From: G965204755 sp965243415
GTDB lineage: Bacteria; Acidobacteriota; Vicinamibacteria; Marinacidobacterales; Marinacidobacteraceae
Reading direction: 5' to 3'
Length of the DNA stretch: 64,000 nucleotides
NCBI GenBank assembly: GCA_965243415.1
Contig: OZ251549.1
Coordinates: 1,116,001 to 1,180,000 of the forward strand
A program made the translations under genes and the position numbers. Shown in pieces: positions 25,513 to 34,802 of the stretch. The notes under the pieces were generated by a model. That model did not search any database. It had not been told where the DNA came from and saw only the letters and a program-made list of their open reading frames with translations. Numbering within the stretch: position 1 is the first letter of the stretch; each line of letters opens with the position of its first letter.

Positions 25513-25900
25513 TAGGGCGGTGATAGATAGGAAGCGACCCTTGAAGCGCAGATTAGCGCGCCGGGCGCTCACGCTGCGCCGGGCAAGCGGGGCTGACCAC
25601 CTTCCACTACTCGACCGGTGGTCGGGAAACGGTCGACAAAACGATTCGTCAGGCCGAAACCGGCACGGACGGCCGAGAAGTGCTTCGCAACTCGCTTCCG
25701 CCACGGAGCGGAAGGGAAACGGGACTGCGCCTGGTAGTCCCATGGAGCCGCCCGGCGGACTTCCCGTTCCCGCCGCTCGGCATGAAGCCGAGTCCCGTTC
25801 TATCGGGCTTGCCAGGCATCCCTCACGCCTCCGGCGCTGAGCAATTGGCGGCGGCCCTTGGAAGCACAGATTAGCAACCGGGCGCTCCCGCTGCGCCGGG
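25513..25900 (+). repeat. continuation of the MuF-tail array after the IS pair
   Basis: 25513-25570 completes the flank interrupted at 23298. A further unit follows from about 25571 (ccttccactactcgacc ... gggactgcgcctggtagtccc), with a one-base deletion in the coding tail (ccacggagcgg versus ccacggaagcgg). It ends at the start of the second copy of the BNR 3' flank near 25900. Confidence 0.75.
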
Positions 25901-26090
25901 CATCGCGGGAAGACCGGGAAACCCGCTCCCCGGTCTGTCGCCCCGGCGTTCAGGGCCTCGGACAGGGGGCCGTAGGGCGCTACCCGGCCCCCGATCCGAT
26001 CGTTCTCGGTTGCCGGCCCGGGGGGGCGCCGCGCCGTCGGCTCCGGCCGGGCCCGGGCCCGCGCGACTCCCCGGTGCGGGAAGGCGCCGC

Positions 26091-27497
26091 TCAGGGGGAG
26101 GCGCCGGGGTCGAGGCGCACCACCGCGGTGCGCACCCGGTCGTCCCGCCAGGCGATGAGCAGCCGTTCGCCGGGATCCGGCCCCAGCGTGTCCGCGCCGG
26201 CCCCGGCCTCCCCGCTGTCGGCTTCCTCAGCGCCCTCGTCCTCGTCGCCCTCCGCGTCCTCGTCCAGCGGAACCTCGCGCCCGGGCAGCCGCACCAACTG
26301 CGGCCTCCCCGCCGGCCGTCCGGCGGGCGCCGCGGCGACCCGGATCGGCGCCTCCAGCCGGCCGTCCGGCCAGACCCGGCGCAGGCGGATCTCCCCCCCG
26401 CCGTCGCTGCGCTCGACCCAGACCACCGCGGCGCTCCCGTCGTCGAGCAGCGCCGCCGCCGCGGAGCCGAACGGATCGCCGCCGTCCACCCGCACCGCTT
26501 CGCCGAACCCGGCCCCGGAGTTGCCCGAGAACACCACCCGGACTTCCGGTTCGCCGGTCGCCAAGGTGAACCAGGCCACCACCACCTCTTCCCCGGCGGC
26601 GGCGATCGCCGGCCCGTTCGTGGGGCAGGCGTTGATCCGCCAACCGTCCGCGTGGAGCGTCCGCGACTCCCCCCAGAGCGCCCGCACCTTCCGGGCGACC
26701 GAGATGTCGCGGAGGTCGTCCTCCTCGGCGTGCGGCTGCCGGTCGCGGTACACCAGCACCGGCCCCTCGGGCGTGGCCGCCAGCCCGGTGGGGCAGCAAC
26801 TGCAGACCAGCGGGTCGAACAGTTGGTCGGCGAGCAGGTAGCCGAGGGTCTGGAACCGCGCCAGCCGCAGGGTCAGCCCGTCGCTCTCCGCCGTCGCCCC
26901 CGGCGCCGGCGCCAGGTAGGCCACGCTGAATCCGCCCGGCTCCGGGGCGTAGGAGACGAGCCCGGAGTAGGCCGTTCCCTCGTGGGGGCCGGTGGAGAAG
27001 ATCTCCTGCCAGGTGGCGCCCCCGTCCATCGAATAGACCATGCGGATCCCGTAGCCGTAGGCGGTGGCGCCGCTCCCGGGAGGCCGCGCCAGCCAGTGCG
27101 CCGCCAGCCGGCCCTCCCCGAAGGCGGCGACCGCCGGGCGATCCAGCCAGTTCACGAACCAGTCCGACCCCTCGGCGATGTCCCGGGGTTCTTGCCAGAA
27201 ATCGGCCCAGTCGCCGCCGTCCTCCGCGTCCGGGGTCCGGTTCTCCCGGGCGAGGGCGGCGAAGCGGAGGGCGTGCCCTTCCCCGCGTTCCTCGACCCAA
27301 CTCAGGAAGGCCTCGCCGGCGGGGGAGACGGTGAGCGAGTAACTCCCGCTCCCGTCCGGCGCCGGCGTGTCGAGCGGCGTGACCGCCCCGTCGTCGGCCG
27401 CCGCCCCGCCCGCCGCCAGCAGGATCGCCGCCGCCACAGGGATCGTCCCCGGCAGGAACGCGGCGCGCCTGCCGCCGGCTCGGCGCGGTCGCGTCAC
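26091..27497 (-). CDS. exported BNR/sialidase-like beta-propeller protein (function unknown)
   Basis: A 468-residue exported protein. The signal peptide is RRAAFLPGTIPVAAAILLAAGGAAAD. The body has repeated beta-blades of the BNR/sialidase-like kind: YSLTVSPAGEAFLSWVE, VYSMDGGATWQEIFSTG (a canonical S-x-D-x-G-x-T-W Asp-box), EVRVVFSGNSGAGF and EVVVAWFTLATG. A CSCCPTGLAAT motif and a late INACPTNGPAI supply cysteines. The segment DEDAEGDEDEGAEEADSGE near the C-terminus is strongly acidic. No catalytic sialidase residues are assigned. I chose GTG 27497 at the signal peptide; the frame is open further up to ATG 27695 with Arg/Pro-rich sequence. A decayed copy of its 3' end is at 21630-22140. Confidence 0.7.
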   Translation of the reverse strand: MTRPRRAGGRRAAFLPGTIPVAAAILLAAGGAAADDGAVTPLDTPAPDGSGSYSLTVSPAGEAFLSWVEERGEGHALRFAALARENRTPDAEDGGDWADFWQEPRDIAEGSDWFVNWLDRPAVAAFGEGRLAAHWLARPPGSGATAYGYGIRMVYSMDGGATWQEIFSTGPHEGTAYSGLVSYAPEPGGFSVAYLAPAPGATAESDGLTLRLARFQTLGYLLADQLFDPLVCSCCPTGLAATPEGPVLVYRDRQPHAEEDDLRDISVARKVRALWGESRTLHADGWRINACPTNGPAIAAAGEEVVVAWFTLATGEPEVRVVFSGNSGAGFGEAVRVDGGDPFGSAAAALLDDGSAAVVWVERSDGGGEIRLRRVWPDGRLEAPIRVAAAPAGRPAGRPQLVRLPGREVPLDEDAEGDEDEGAEEADSGEAGAGADTLGPDPGERLLIAWRDDRVRTAVVRLDPGASP

Positions 27498-27748
27498 GGC
27501 GCGGGAAGGGCCGGCGGGGTCGGTCGTCAAGAGAATCGAGTGGGGAATTCGGTCGGGAATTCGGTTGCGAATCGGATCGGGAGTTCGGTCGGGGGCTCGG
27601 CCGGACGGTGCACCCGGAAGCGCCGCCGGGGCCGACCGAACCGCCGATTCTCGCACGAACGACCGTCCGGGCCCTCGGCGAGCGACTGGTAGCATCGCCG
27701 GTTTCCCCGATTTCTGCCTTCCTCTCGGCCCTTCCTGCGAGGTCCCGC

Positions 27749-29227
27749 ATGTCCCTCCGCCCGCTTCCCGGACTTCCCGCCGCCCCTCGCCGGCCTCCCC
27801 GTTGCCGCCCCGGCCGGCTCGCTGTCGGCCTGTCGCTCGGCCTCCTCCTCCCGGCGGCCGCGTCGGCCCAGTCCGCCGCCGAACTCGACGAGAGCGCCCG
27901 GCGATTCGTCCAGTACGCCGGCCCGACGGTCGCGATCACCGGGGTGCAGGTCGTGGACGGAACCGGCGCCGCCCCCCGCAGCGGGCAGACCGTGGTCATC
28001 GAGGGCGCGCGCCTCCTCGGCGTCGGCCCGGACGGGGAAGTTCCGATCCCCGCGGAAGCGGAACGGATCGACGGCGCCGGCCACACCCTGATCCCCGGCC
28101 TGGTCGGCGTCCACAACCACACCTTCTACACCACCGCGGCGCGCCACTCGCAGATGAACACCACTTCGCCGCGGCTCTACCTCGCCTCCGGCGTGACCAC
28201 CATCCGCACGACCGGCAGTTACTCGCCGTACAGCGAGATCAACATGCGCCGCGCCATCGAAGCCGGCGAGATCGTCGGCCCCCGGATGCACATCACCGGC
28301 CCCTACATCTCCGGGGCCGGGGCGAGCACCTACATGACCCAGGTGTCGAGCCCCGAGGACGCCCGCCGGGTGGTCGCCTACTGGGCCGAAGAGGGCGCCA
28401 CCTGGTTCAAGGCCTACACCCGCATCTCCCGCGCCGAACTGGGCGCCGCCATCGAGGAAGCGCACCGCCTGGGCCTCCGCTTCACCGGCCACCTCTGCTC
28501 GGTCACTTTCCGGGAAGCGGTGGACCTCGGCATAGACGCCCTCGAACACGGTTTCTTCACGAACACCGAATACCACGCGGCGAAAGAGCCCGACGAGTGC
28601 CCGCCGGACTTCCGTTCCACGCTCCGCGACCTCGACATCGCTTCGGCAGAAGTGCAGGGCACCATCGAACACCTGGTCGAGAACGAAGTCGCGCTCACCT
28701 CCACCCTGGCGGTGTACGAACTCTCGGTCCCCGGCCGCCCGCCGCTCGAAGACCGGAACCTGGAAGCGCTCTCCCCCGGCGCGCGCGACGAATACCTGGC
28801 CCGCCGCGAAGAGATCGCCGCCGCGCAGGACGCGATCTTCCGGGACCTGTTCCCCAAGGCGCAGGCCTTCGAGTACCGCTTCTTCAAGGCCGGGGGGCTC
28901 CTGGCCGCCGGGGTGGACCCCACCGGCAACGGCGGCGCGCTGCCCGGCTTCGGCGACCAGCGGAACTACGAACTGCTCCTCGAAGCCGAATTCACGCCGG
29001 CGGAGGCGCTGCTGGTGATGAGTCTGAACGGCGCCCGCGTCCTGGGAGTGGACGACGACCTCGGCAGCATCGAGACCGGCAAGGTGGCCGACCTGGTGCT
29101 CATCGCCGGCGACCCGGTGGCGAACCCGGCGGAGATCCGGAAGGTAGTCACCGTCTTCAAGGACGGCGTCGGCTACGACTCCCGGAAACTCATCGCCTCG
29201 GTGAAGGGCCTGGTCGGCCTGCAGTAG
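27749..29227 (+). CDS. secreted amidohydrolase (imidazolonepropionase-like)
   Basis: A 492-residue amidohydrolase with a signal peptide ending AAASAQSAAE (about residue 41). HxH ligands are in LVGVHNHTFYTT, the lysine in TWFKAYTR, later histidines in RFTGHLCSVTF and DALEHGFF, and the catalytic aspartate in LAAGVDPTGNGG. The closing strand SIETGKVADLVLIAGDPVAN is typical. Periplasmic dipeptide or cyclic-amide hydrolysis is likely. ATG 27749 has GAGG upstream. It is divergent from the BNR-like gene, with the short repeated phrase gggaattcggtc in the spacer (about 27541-27600). Confidence 0.85.
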   Translation: MSLRPLPGLPAAPRRPPRCRPGRLAVGLSLGLLLPAAASAQSAAELDESARRFVQYAGPTVAITGVQVVDGTGAAPRSGQTVVIEGARLLGVGPDGEVPIPAEAERIDGAGHTLIPGLVGVHNHTFYTTAARHSQMNTTSPRLYLASGVTTIRTTGSYSPYSEINMRRAIEAGEIVGPRMHITGPYISGAGASTYMTQVSSPEDARRVVAYWAEEGATWFKAYTRISRAELGAAIEEAHRLGLRFTGHLCSVTFREAVDLGIDALEHGFFTNTEYHAAKEPDECPPDFRSTLRDLDIASAEVQGTIEHLVENEVALTSTLAVYELSVPGRPPLEDRNLEALSPGARDEYLARREEIAAAQDAIFRDLFPKAQAFEYRFFKAGGLLAAGVDPTGNGGALPGFGDQRNYELLLEAEFTPAEALLVMSLNGARVLGVDDDLGSIETGKVADLVLIAGDPVANPAEIRKVVTVFKDGVGYDSRKLIASVKGLVGLQ

Positions 29228-29287
29228 GCGCCGCCCCGGGGATTCGTTGCCTCCGGGCGGCCCGGTTCCCCTCGAAGGAGACCGACG

Positions 29288-30424
29288 ATGGACGGAGCAG
29301 CCGGTCTCGACTGGATCTCCGTCGCGGGCTTCCGCAGCCTGCGTCGGATCGACCGACTCGCCCTGCGGCCGGTCAATGTCCTGATCGGGGCGAACGGATC
29401 CGGGAAATCCAACCTCGTCGAGGTCTTCTCCTTCCTCCACGCCGTCGGTGACGGCCGGATGCGGGAGTACGTGCGACGGCGCGGTGGGGCAGCCCGATTG
29501 CTCCACTTCGGGCCCGAGACGACTTCCGAGTTGGAATTCGAAGTGTCGCTCCACGGAGAACGCCACCGGTATCGTCTCGAATTGGCCGCCGGTGCGACCG
29601 ATGAACTGTTCGTCGTCACGGAGACGGCTCTCTTCCGGGACGAGAGCGAATCCCCGCGCCCCCAGGTCCAGGCCCTTTCCCCGGCGAACCGGGAAGCGGG
29701 GATCAGCGATCCGGCCCTGACCGGCGTTCCGCGCCGGATCCGGGAGGAGTTGGACGGTTGGCGGATCCATCACTTCCACGACACGAGCGCGAACTCTCCG
29801 TTGCGAAGGACGGCGAATCTGCACGACCGCCATTTCCTGCGCGCGGACGGCGGAAACCTGCCGGCCGTCCTGTACTCGCTTCAAGAGTCACATCCGACTT
29901 CGTACGCGATGATACGGAAGACCGTCCGTCTCGCGGTTCCGTTCCTGCGGGATTTCGTGCTGCGACCGTTCGGCGAGACGGGAGACGCGATCCGACTGCA
30001 GTGGACGCACCGCGACTCGGACCTGCCGTTCGATGGCAGCGCGCTCTCCGACGGAACCCTGAGATTCATCGCCCTCGCCACCCTGCTCATGCAGCCGCGC
30101 GCTCGGCGCCCGAACATCATCTTGTTGGATGAACCCGAACTCGGGCTCCATCCGATGGCCATCGGGTTGCTGGCGGGCCTGGTCGAGGCGGCGAGCGCCG
30201 ACGGCCAGGTGATCCTGTCGACCCAGTCGGCGACCTTCCTCGACTATTTCGAGCCGGAGGACCTTCTGGTCAGCGAGAGAACCGACGGACAGACTTCCTT
30301 CCGCAGGATCGAAGCGGGCGCGTTGAGTGTCTGGCTGGAGGACTACAGCCTGGGGCAGTTGTGGGAGAAGAACTATCTCGGGGGCCGGCCCCATTCGGAA
30401 GCAGCGGTGGCGCCGACTCGGTGA
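29288..30424 (+). CDS. AAA/SMC-like ATPase (COG4637-type, OLD/RecF-related)
   Basis: A 378-residue ATPase of the AAA_21 type: Walker A LIGANGSGKSN at residues about 32-42, an arginine-rich coiled insertion, signature-like LSDGTLRFIALATLL, Walker B NIILLDEPELGLHP and the His-switch-like STQSATFLDYF. It ends with the characteristic SLGQLWEKNYLGGRP. Members are stand-alone and poorly characterised; several lie in defence islands, and here a DNA methylase gene converges on it. A good SD (AAGGAG) precedes ATG 29288. It belongs to the same strand run as the upstream amidohydrolase, but functional linkage is doubtful. Confidence 0.85.
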   Translation: MDGAAGLDWISVAGFRSLRRIDRLALRPVNVLIGANGSGKSNLVEVFSFLHAVGDGRMREYVRRRGGAARLLHFGPETTSELEFEVSLHGERHRYRLELAAGATDELFVVTETALFRDESESPRPQVQALSPANREAGISDPALTGVPRRIREELDGWRIHHFHDTSANSPLRRTANLHDRHFLRADGGNLPAVLYSLQESHPTSYAMIRKTVRLAVPFLRDFVLRPFGETGDAIRLQWTHRDSDLPFDGSALSDGTLRFIALATLLMQPRARRPNIILLDEPELGLHPMAIGLLAGLVEAASADGQVILSTQSATFLDYFEPEDLLVSERTDGQTSFRRIEAGALSVWLEDYSLGQLWEKNYLGGRPHSEAAVAPTR

Positions 30425-30591
30425 ACCGGCTGCTCGTACTCGTGGAGGCTGCGACCCTGTCATAGTGGCGGGGATCGAGCCGTTCGTTGCGCGCGGCGGA
30501 GCCGAGCCGGTGCCGAAGCCGTAGCGGGCCGCGCCCCGAACCGATCCCTCTTGCCGGAACGGGGCGGGAACGGCCGGCGTCGGCTTCCCCG

Positions 30592-33483
30592 TCAGAAGAG
30601 CGCCTGGGTCTTGCCTGGGTCTTCGCGGGCGAGGAAGGCGATCTCGGACCAGGAGCCGACCAGCGCGTTGTAGGCGAGGGCCTCCGCCGGGCGCTGCTGC
30701 CGGTCGCAGACGGCGTAGAGCCGGTGCGCCAGCATCCGCGCCACCTCGCCTTTCGCGCGCACCTTCCGCAGCAGCCGCGCCGCCCCCATCTCCCCGGCCG
30801 TGTCGAGCGCGCGGACCAGGTGGTGGACGACCTCCCAGACCGTGAGCCGCCAATCCTTCCACGGGTCCCAGTCCTCCGGCAGTTCCTCCGGGCGGAGCAG
30901 CCGCACCCGACCGCCGCCGGAAACGAGGATCCCTGCCTCGACGAGGCCGGCGACGCTGGTGTTCTTCGCCTTCGACAGGGTTTCGGCGTCCCCGAACTCC
31001 CCTTCGTCGAAGTGGTGCTGGGTGAACCAGGCCACCGCCCACCGGGTATCGCCGTCGAAGTCTCCTTCCTGTTCCGTGAGGGTCTGGTCCAGGACCTCGT
31101 TGATGTGCCCCAGCGCCTCCCGAACCGTCAGCGGCTCCCCGTGGACATGGTTGACGCTGCGGTACCGGCTGAACACTCCCATCCCCGGCCCGATGGCGGC
31201 CTGCGCCAGGTCCACCGGCGCGATCCCGGCTTTCTGGAGGTCGACCAGAGCCGGCGGCAGCTCCTCTTTCAGCGCGTCGATGAACTCATTGCGGCCCGCC
31301 ACTCGCGCCTCCGAAGGCCGCCGCCGGCAGACGAGCACGATGCTGGACGCGAGGGCATTCGTGTCCATGCCCACGAGGCGAGAGGCGTTCTCCGTCCGCA
31401 TCGGCCAAGTACCCGTAATCGAGAACCCGGAGCGAATGACTCCTTCGAGGAAAGTCTCCCAGCCAGTGCTCGATGTGCCGGCGTCGTCCCTGGTCTCCGC
31501 CTGCTTGAAGGCGTAGTAGATCGTGGCCGGCAACGCTCGATGGGTCCGTTCCGCCATCCGACGAACGGCGCGATTCATGCCGTCGAGGAAGAACGCCTCG
31601 GCCTTCTCCGGACCGCCATGCCGATACGGCGTCGCCACCAGTTCCTCTTCCTTCGGAACTGCCAACGTGGCGAACAGATCGGGGAACAGCGGCCTCAATG
31701 AGCGTCGCAACCAGACATAGAAGAAGTCGGACAGATCCGCGTAGCCGATGTTGTCGTAGTAGGGCGGATCCGTGGAGACCACCCGGTTCGATTCGCCGAC
31801 CGGAGCCGTCGCGTCCAACTGACGAGAAGTCGCCGCAGTCGGGGATGGAGAGTTCCGGACACACTTCTCTATACCGTTCACGACACCCTCGAAATCTCCA
31901 CCGGCACCGGCGAAGGGATTCACCTCGGCGAAGTCCCAGACCATCGGCAGGGCCTGTCTGCCGAACGCCGGAGCAGACTTGCCTTCTCCGGCTCTCCACC
32001 GCGCCAGCGTAACGAGAAACACGGATTCCTTGCTCGCCGCCAGCGCCGAATAGACGGCCACCGCATCGGCGTACGCAGCACCGCCCGCACCGCCCTCACG
32101 GAGAGATCGGTCATCGTCGGTATCGCCCATCATCGCGGTGGCGTCGCGCAGGACACGCGACCGCGCCTCGTTCACCAGTTCTGAGAGCGTCGTCAGCGCG
32201 GTCAACTGTCGCTCAGTGAAGAGGTCCCCGAAGTCGGTCATCCCGTACAGCGGCGTCTTGAAGTCCCGCGTGTTCCGGGGCAGCGCCAGGTCCGGTCTCC
32301 ACTCCGGCGCCGCAGCGAGTGCAGCGGCCTCGTGTTCAGCCGTCGGCGGCAGATAGACCCGACTGCGGTCGCCCTCGGTCACGATGGCCATGAGCCGGGC
32401 CTTCATCCGACCGGCTCTACCTTCTGACCGCAGGTAATCGAACGGCATCGGCGTCCCGGAAACCAGGCAGCGAAAGGGACTGCGGCTCCCGGCGGTCTTC
32501 GTCCCTCGCTTCGTCGCCTCCGGATCCGGCGGCGGGCCGGTGCGGACCTCGAACCGGTAGTCCCGACCGTCCACGATCGGCTCGACCCAGGCCTCCTTCC
32601 CCTTCTTCGTCGAGAGCATGAAGTTCGAGACCAGCGGTACCTCGACTTCCGCGAACCCCGGGTTCGGGCTGTGAACGGTCCGCGCCCAGAGCCAGGCGAT
32701 CACCGTCAACTCCCGACCCGCGTAGCGTTCGAGATCCGGCCGCCCCGCCGCCATTTCCTCGATGACCCGCACCTTCGGATACAGGTGACCGATCCGTCGT
32801 TCCGCCTCGTCCCGCATCCACTGCCCGTAGTACCGGACATCCTCGGCGAGACCGGCCGCGCCCTTCCACTCCTTCGCCCCCAGCGCCGGCCCCCGGGACT
32901 CCGGGTTCACCGGCGGACGCCCCGCGAACTTCGGCGGGATCTCGATCATCGCCTTGTTGATGAGCACCGCTACCGGGTTCAGGTCGGAGGCATGCGCTTC
33001 CAGCCCCAGCCGCTGCGCCTCCAGCGGGATCGCCCCGCCCCCGGCGAACGGATCGTGGAACGCCGGCAGCCGCTTCTTGTTGAAGAGCTCGGCCGCCCGG
33101 GGATGGTCGGCGTTGTCCGCGCAGGTCCGCCGCCAACTGGTCCGGATCTCCTCCCGCGCCCCTTCCAGGAGTTCCTCGTTCGTGGTGTTCTCCCACTTCA
33201 CCAGTTCCCGCAGGATCGCGAACAGTCGCTTCCGTTCCTGCTCCTGTTCCTCCTCCGTCGGGAAGAGGTCCGGCCGGGACGAGGGATCGTCCACCAGTTG
33301 CGCGAAGAGCACCGCCCGCGCCGCCGCCAGCGGCCGCCGCGCCCACCAGAGATGCAGCGTGCTGGGGTGCCCGTGTCGGATGGACTTCTCCCGCGCCGCC
33401 GCCCGGTTGAGGTCGTCCAACGGCAGCGCCACCTCGATCAACTTCCGCACCGTCTTCACGGCGTTGCTCCGCCCCCCGCTCAC
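30592..33483 (-). CDS. DUF1156-containing DNA methyltransferase
   Basis: A 963-residue protein. The N-terminal DUF1156 block is seen in LIEVALPLDDLNRAAAREK and SIRHGHPSTLHLWWARRPL. The SAM-binding motif I is HDPFAGGGAIPLEA at about residue 145 and the catalytic motif IV DPPYYDNIGYADL at about residue 572, so motif I precedes IV (alpha/gamma-like order). A long linker separates them, and a final region (SVNHVHGEPLTVREALG onward) is shared with DUF1156 proteins. Such methylases occur in multi-gene defence clusters with DUF499 and helicase genes; none of those is seen here. GTG 33483 is preceded by GGGGAGGAG. It is convergent with the ATPase gene. Confidence 0.85.
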   Translation of the reverse strand: MSGGRSNAVKTVRKLIEVALPLDDLNRAAAREKSIRHGHPSTLHLWWARRPLAAARAVLFAQLVDDPSSRPDLFPTEEEQEQERKRLFAILRELVKWENTTNEELLEGAREEIRTSWRRTCADNADHPRAAELFNKKRLPAFHDPFAGGGAIPLEAQRLGLEAHASDLNPVAVLINKAMIEIPPKFAGRPPVNPESRGPALGAKEWKGAAGLAEDVRYYGQWMRDEAERRIGHLYPKVRVIEEMAAGRPDLERYAGRELTVIAWLWARTVHSPNPGFAEVEVPLVSNFMLSTKKGKEAWVEPIVDGRDYRFEVRTGPPPDPEATKRGTKTAGSRSPFRCLVSGTPMPFDYLRSEGRAGRMKARLMAIVTEGDRSRVYLPPTAEHEAAALAAAPEWRPDLALPRNTRDFKTPLYGMTDFGDLFTERQLTALTTLSELVNEARSRVLRDATAMMGDTDDDRSLREGGAGGAAYADAVAVYSALAASKESVFLVTLARWRAGEGKSAPAFGRQALPMVWDFAEVNPFAGAGGDFEGVVNGIEKCVRNSPSPTAATSRQLDATAPVGESNRVVSTDPPYYDNIGYADLSDFFYVWLRRSLRPLFPDLFATLAVPKEEELVATPYRHGGPEKAEAFFLDGMNRAVRRMAERTHRALPATIYYAFKQAETRDDAGTSSTGWETFLEGVIRSGFSITGTWPMRTENASRLVGMDTNALASSIVLVCRRRPSEARVAGRNEFIDALKEELPPALVDLQKAGIAPVDLAQAAIGPGMGVFSRYRSVNHVHGEPLTVREALGHINEVLDQTLTEQEGDFDGDTRWAVAWFTQHHFDEGEFGDAETLSKAKNTSVAGLVEAGILVSGGGRVRLLRPEELPEDWDPWKDWRLTVWEVVHHLVRALDTAGEMGAARLLRKVRAKGEVARMLAHRLYAVCDRQQRPAEALAYNALVGSWSEIAFLAREDPGKTQALF

Positions 33484-33812
33484 AGACTCCTCCCCACGGC
33501 ACCCCGGCCCCTGCCTCCCCGCCGGCAGCCCTCGCCCGCCCCTTCGAGGCCGCGCCGCCCGTCTCGCATCCCCCTGATTATCCACGCGGTCGGAAATCCG
33601 GGAACCCTCGGCTGCCCCGGACCGGCCGGAGGTCGGGGGCGCGCCCGATCCGCCCCGGTGAAACGGCCATCCCCCGTCCGCACCTCCCGTCGCCCCAACC
33701 CGGTGCCCCGGCCTCCGGCTGGGCCGCGGCCCTCATCGGCAGCATCACCGCCACGACGACGCATGGCGCCATCCCACCGCAATCCGGCGCACTGGACCGA
33801 GGGCGCGGGGGG

Positions 33813-34802
33813 TCACTGCTTCTCCTCATCGGACGTGTCGCCGCGCCCGGACTCGGGCGTCACAGAGACATACAGCATTGAGTCGGTGAGCGACACTCCG
33901 CGTTTCGGTCCATACTCGTAGCGACGACTACAGGCCAGACAGACGACGGTCCACGACCCGACACGCATCAACAGCGTGTCGTACCCGTCCGACCGACACT
34001 GCTTGCAAGGGCCGCTAGTCAGGATCCCCTCATCATTCGGCCATCTCACCCTGATTTCACCAGGAACAAAGTCCTCGAACCACTCCATTTCCTCGCCAAC
34101 CAACTCGGGGTACTGCCATCGCCACAGGCGAGTAATCCAACTCAAGATGAACCGAAACGGGATCCGCCACACGCGGTCCCTTCGCATGGGAGGGGCCGAG
34201 ATTTCGACGAACTGGCCGTCTGCCCCGTAGGAAAGCGTCGGCCACGTCTCGTAATCGAGTCGGATTGTAGCCGGTTGTCCTTCAATCGGAGGACCTCCAT
34301 CTCGATGGGAAATGTCCGCCACCGTCACTCTTCCTTCGATTCGCAGTTGCGGCTCGATGATCGAGTATGGAGATGCAGGGATGTCTCGTGTCGGCCCTGG
34401 CCACACCACAACTCGACAATCCGACTTGTGAGACGAAACGATCAGTCTCGGGGTGTCATCAGCTGTCGCGAGGATGGCATTCCCGGGTCGAAGCGCACGA
34501 TGGAGATTCCGCCAGCTCAAGATGTCCGTTCCGAGTTTGCGCGTAACCAACTCGGCGTCCGAGTGAACGAGAACCGTGTCCTCGCTCCCCGCGACTCCGA
34601 ATTCAACTCTGGCACCTGACAGTGTCATCATCGCGACCGGTTGGCCAACCTCCATCTTCATCCCGTGGACGGTGACGGAATCTCCGGGACGAAGCCGTAT
34701 CTTCTCGCTCAACGCGACGCTCCTCCCACTTGGATGCTCTCTGCCATCCCAGACAGTCCAGCGAACGGAGACGTATCCGACCGAATGCGGCGGTTCACCC
34801 AC
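33813..34802 (-). CDS. hypothetical protein with C-terminal zinc ribbon
   Basis: I do not recognise this 329-residue protein. It has an N-terminal beta-rich half (EKIRLRPGDSVTVHG, RVEFGVAGSEDTVLVHSD), a middle part with WRWQYPELVGEEMEWFEDF, and a C-terminal zinc ribbon: CKQC about 25 residues before CLAC, followed by SRRYEYGPKRG. The DNA is visibly less GC-rich than the surroundings, which suggests transfer. GTG 34802 has no SD. A 52-codon ORF at 34709-34867 with a good SD overlaps its start in another frame and could be the true N-terminus if there is a frameshift. Confidence 0.6.
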   Translation of the reverse strand: MGEPPHSVGYVSVRWTVWDGREHPSGRSVALSEKIRLRPGDSVTVHGMKMEVGQPVAMMTLSGARVEFGVAGSEDTVLVHSDAELVTRKLGTDILSWRNLHRALRPGNAILATADDTPRLIVSSHKSDCRVVVWPGPTRDIPASPYSIIEPQLRIEGRVTVADISHRDGGPPIEGQPATIRLDYETWPTLSYGADGQFVEISAPPMRRDRVWRIPFRFILSWITRLWRWQYPELVGEEMEWFEDFVPGEIRVRWPNDEGILTSGPCKQCRSDGYDTLLMRVGSWTVVCLACSRRYEYGPKRGVSLTDSMLYVSVTPESGRGDTSDEEKQ

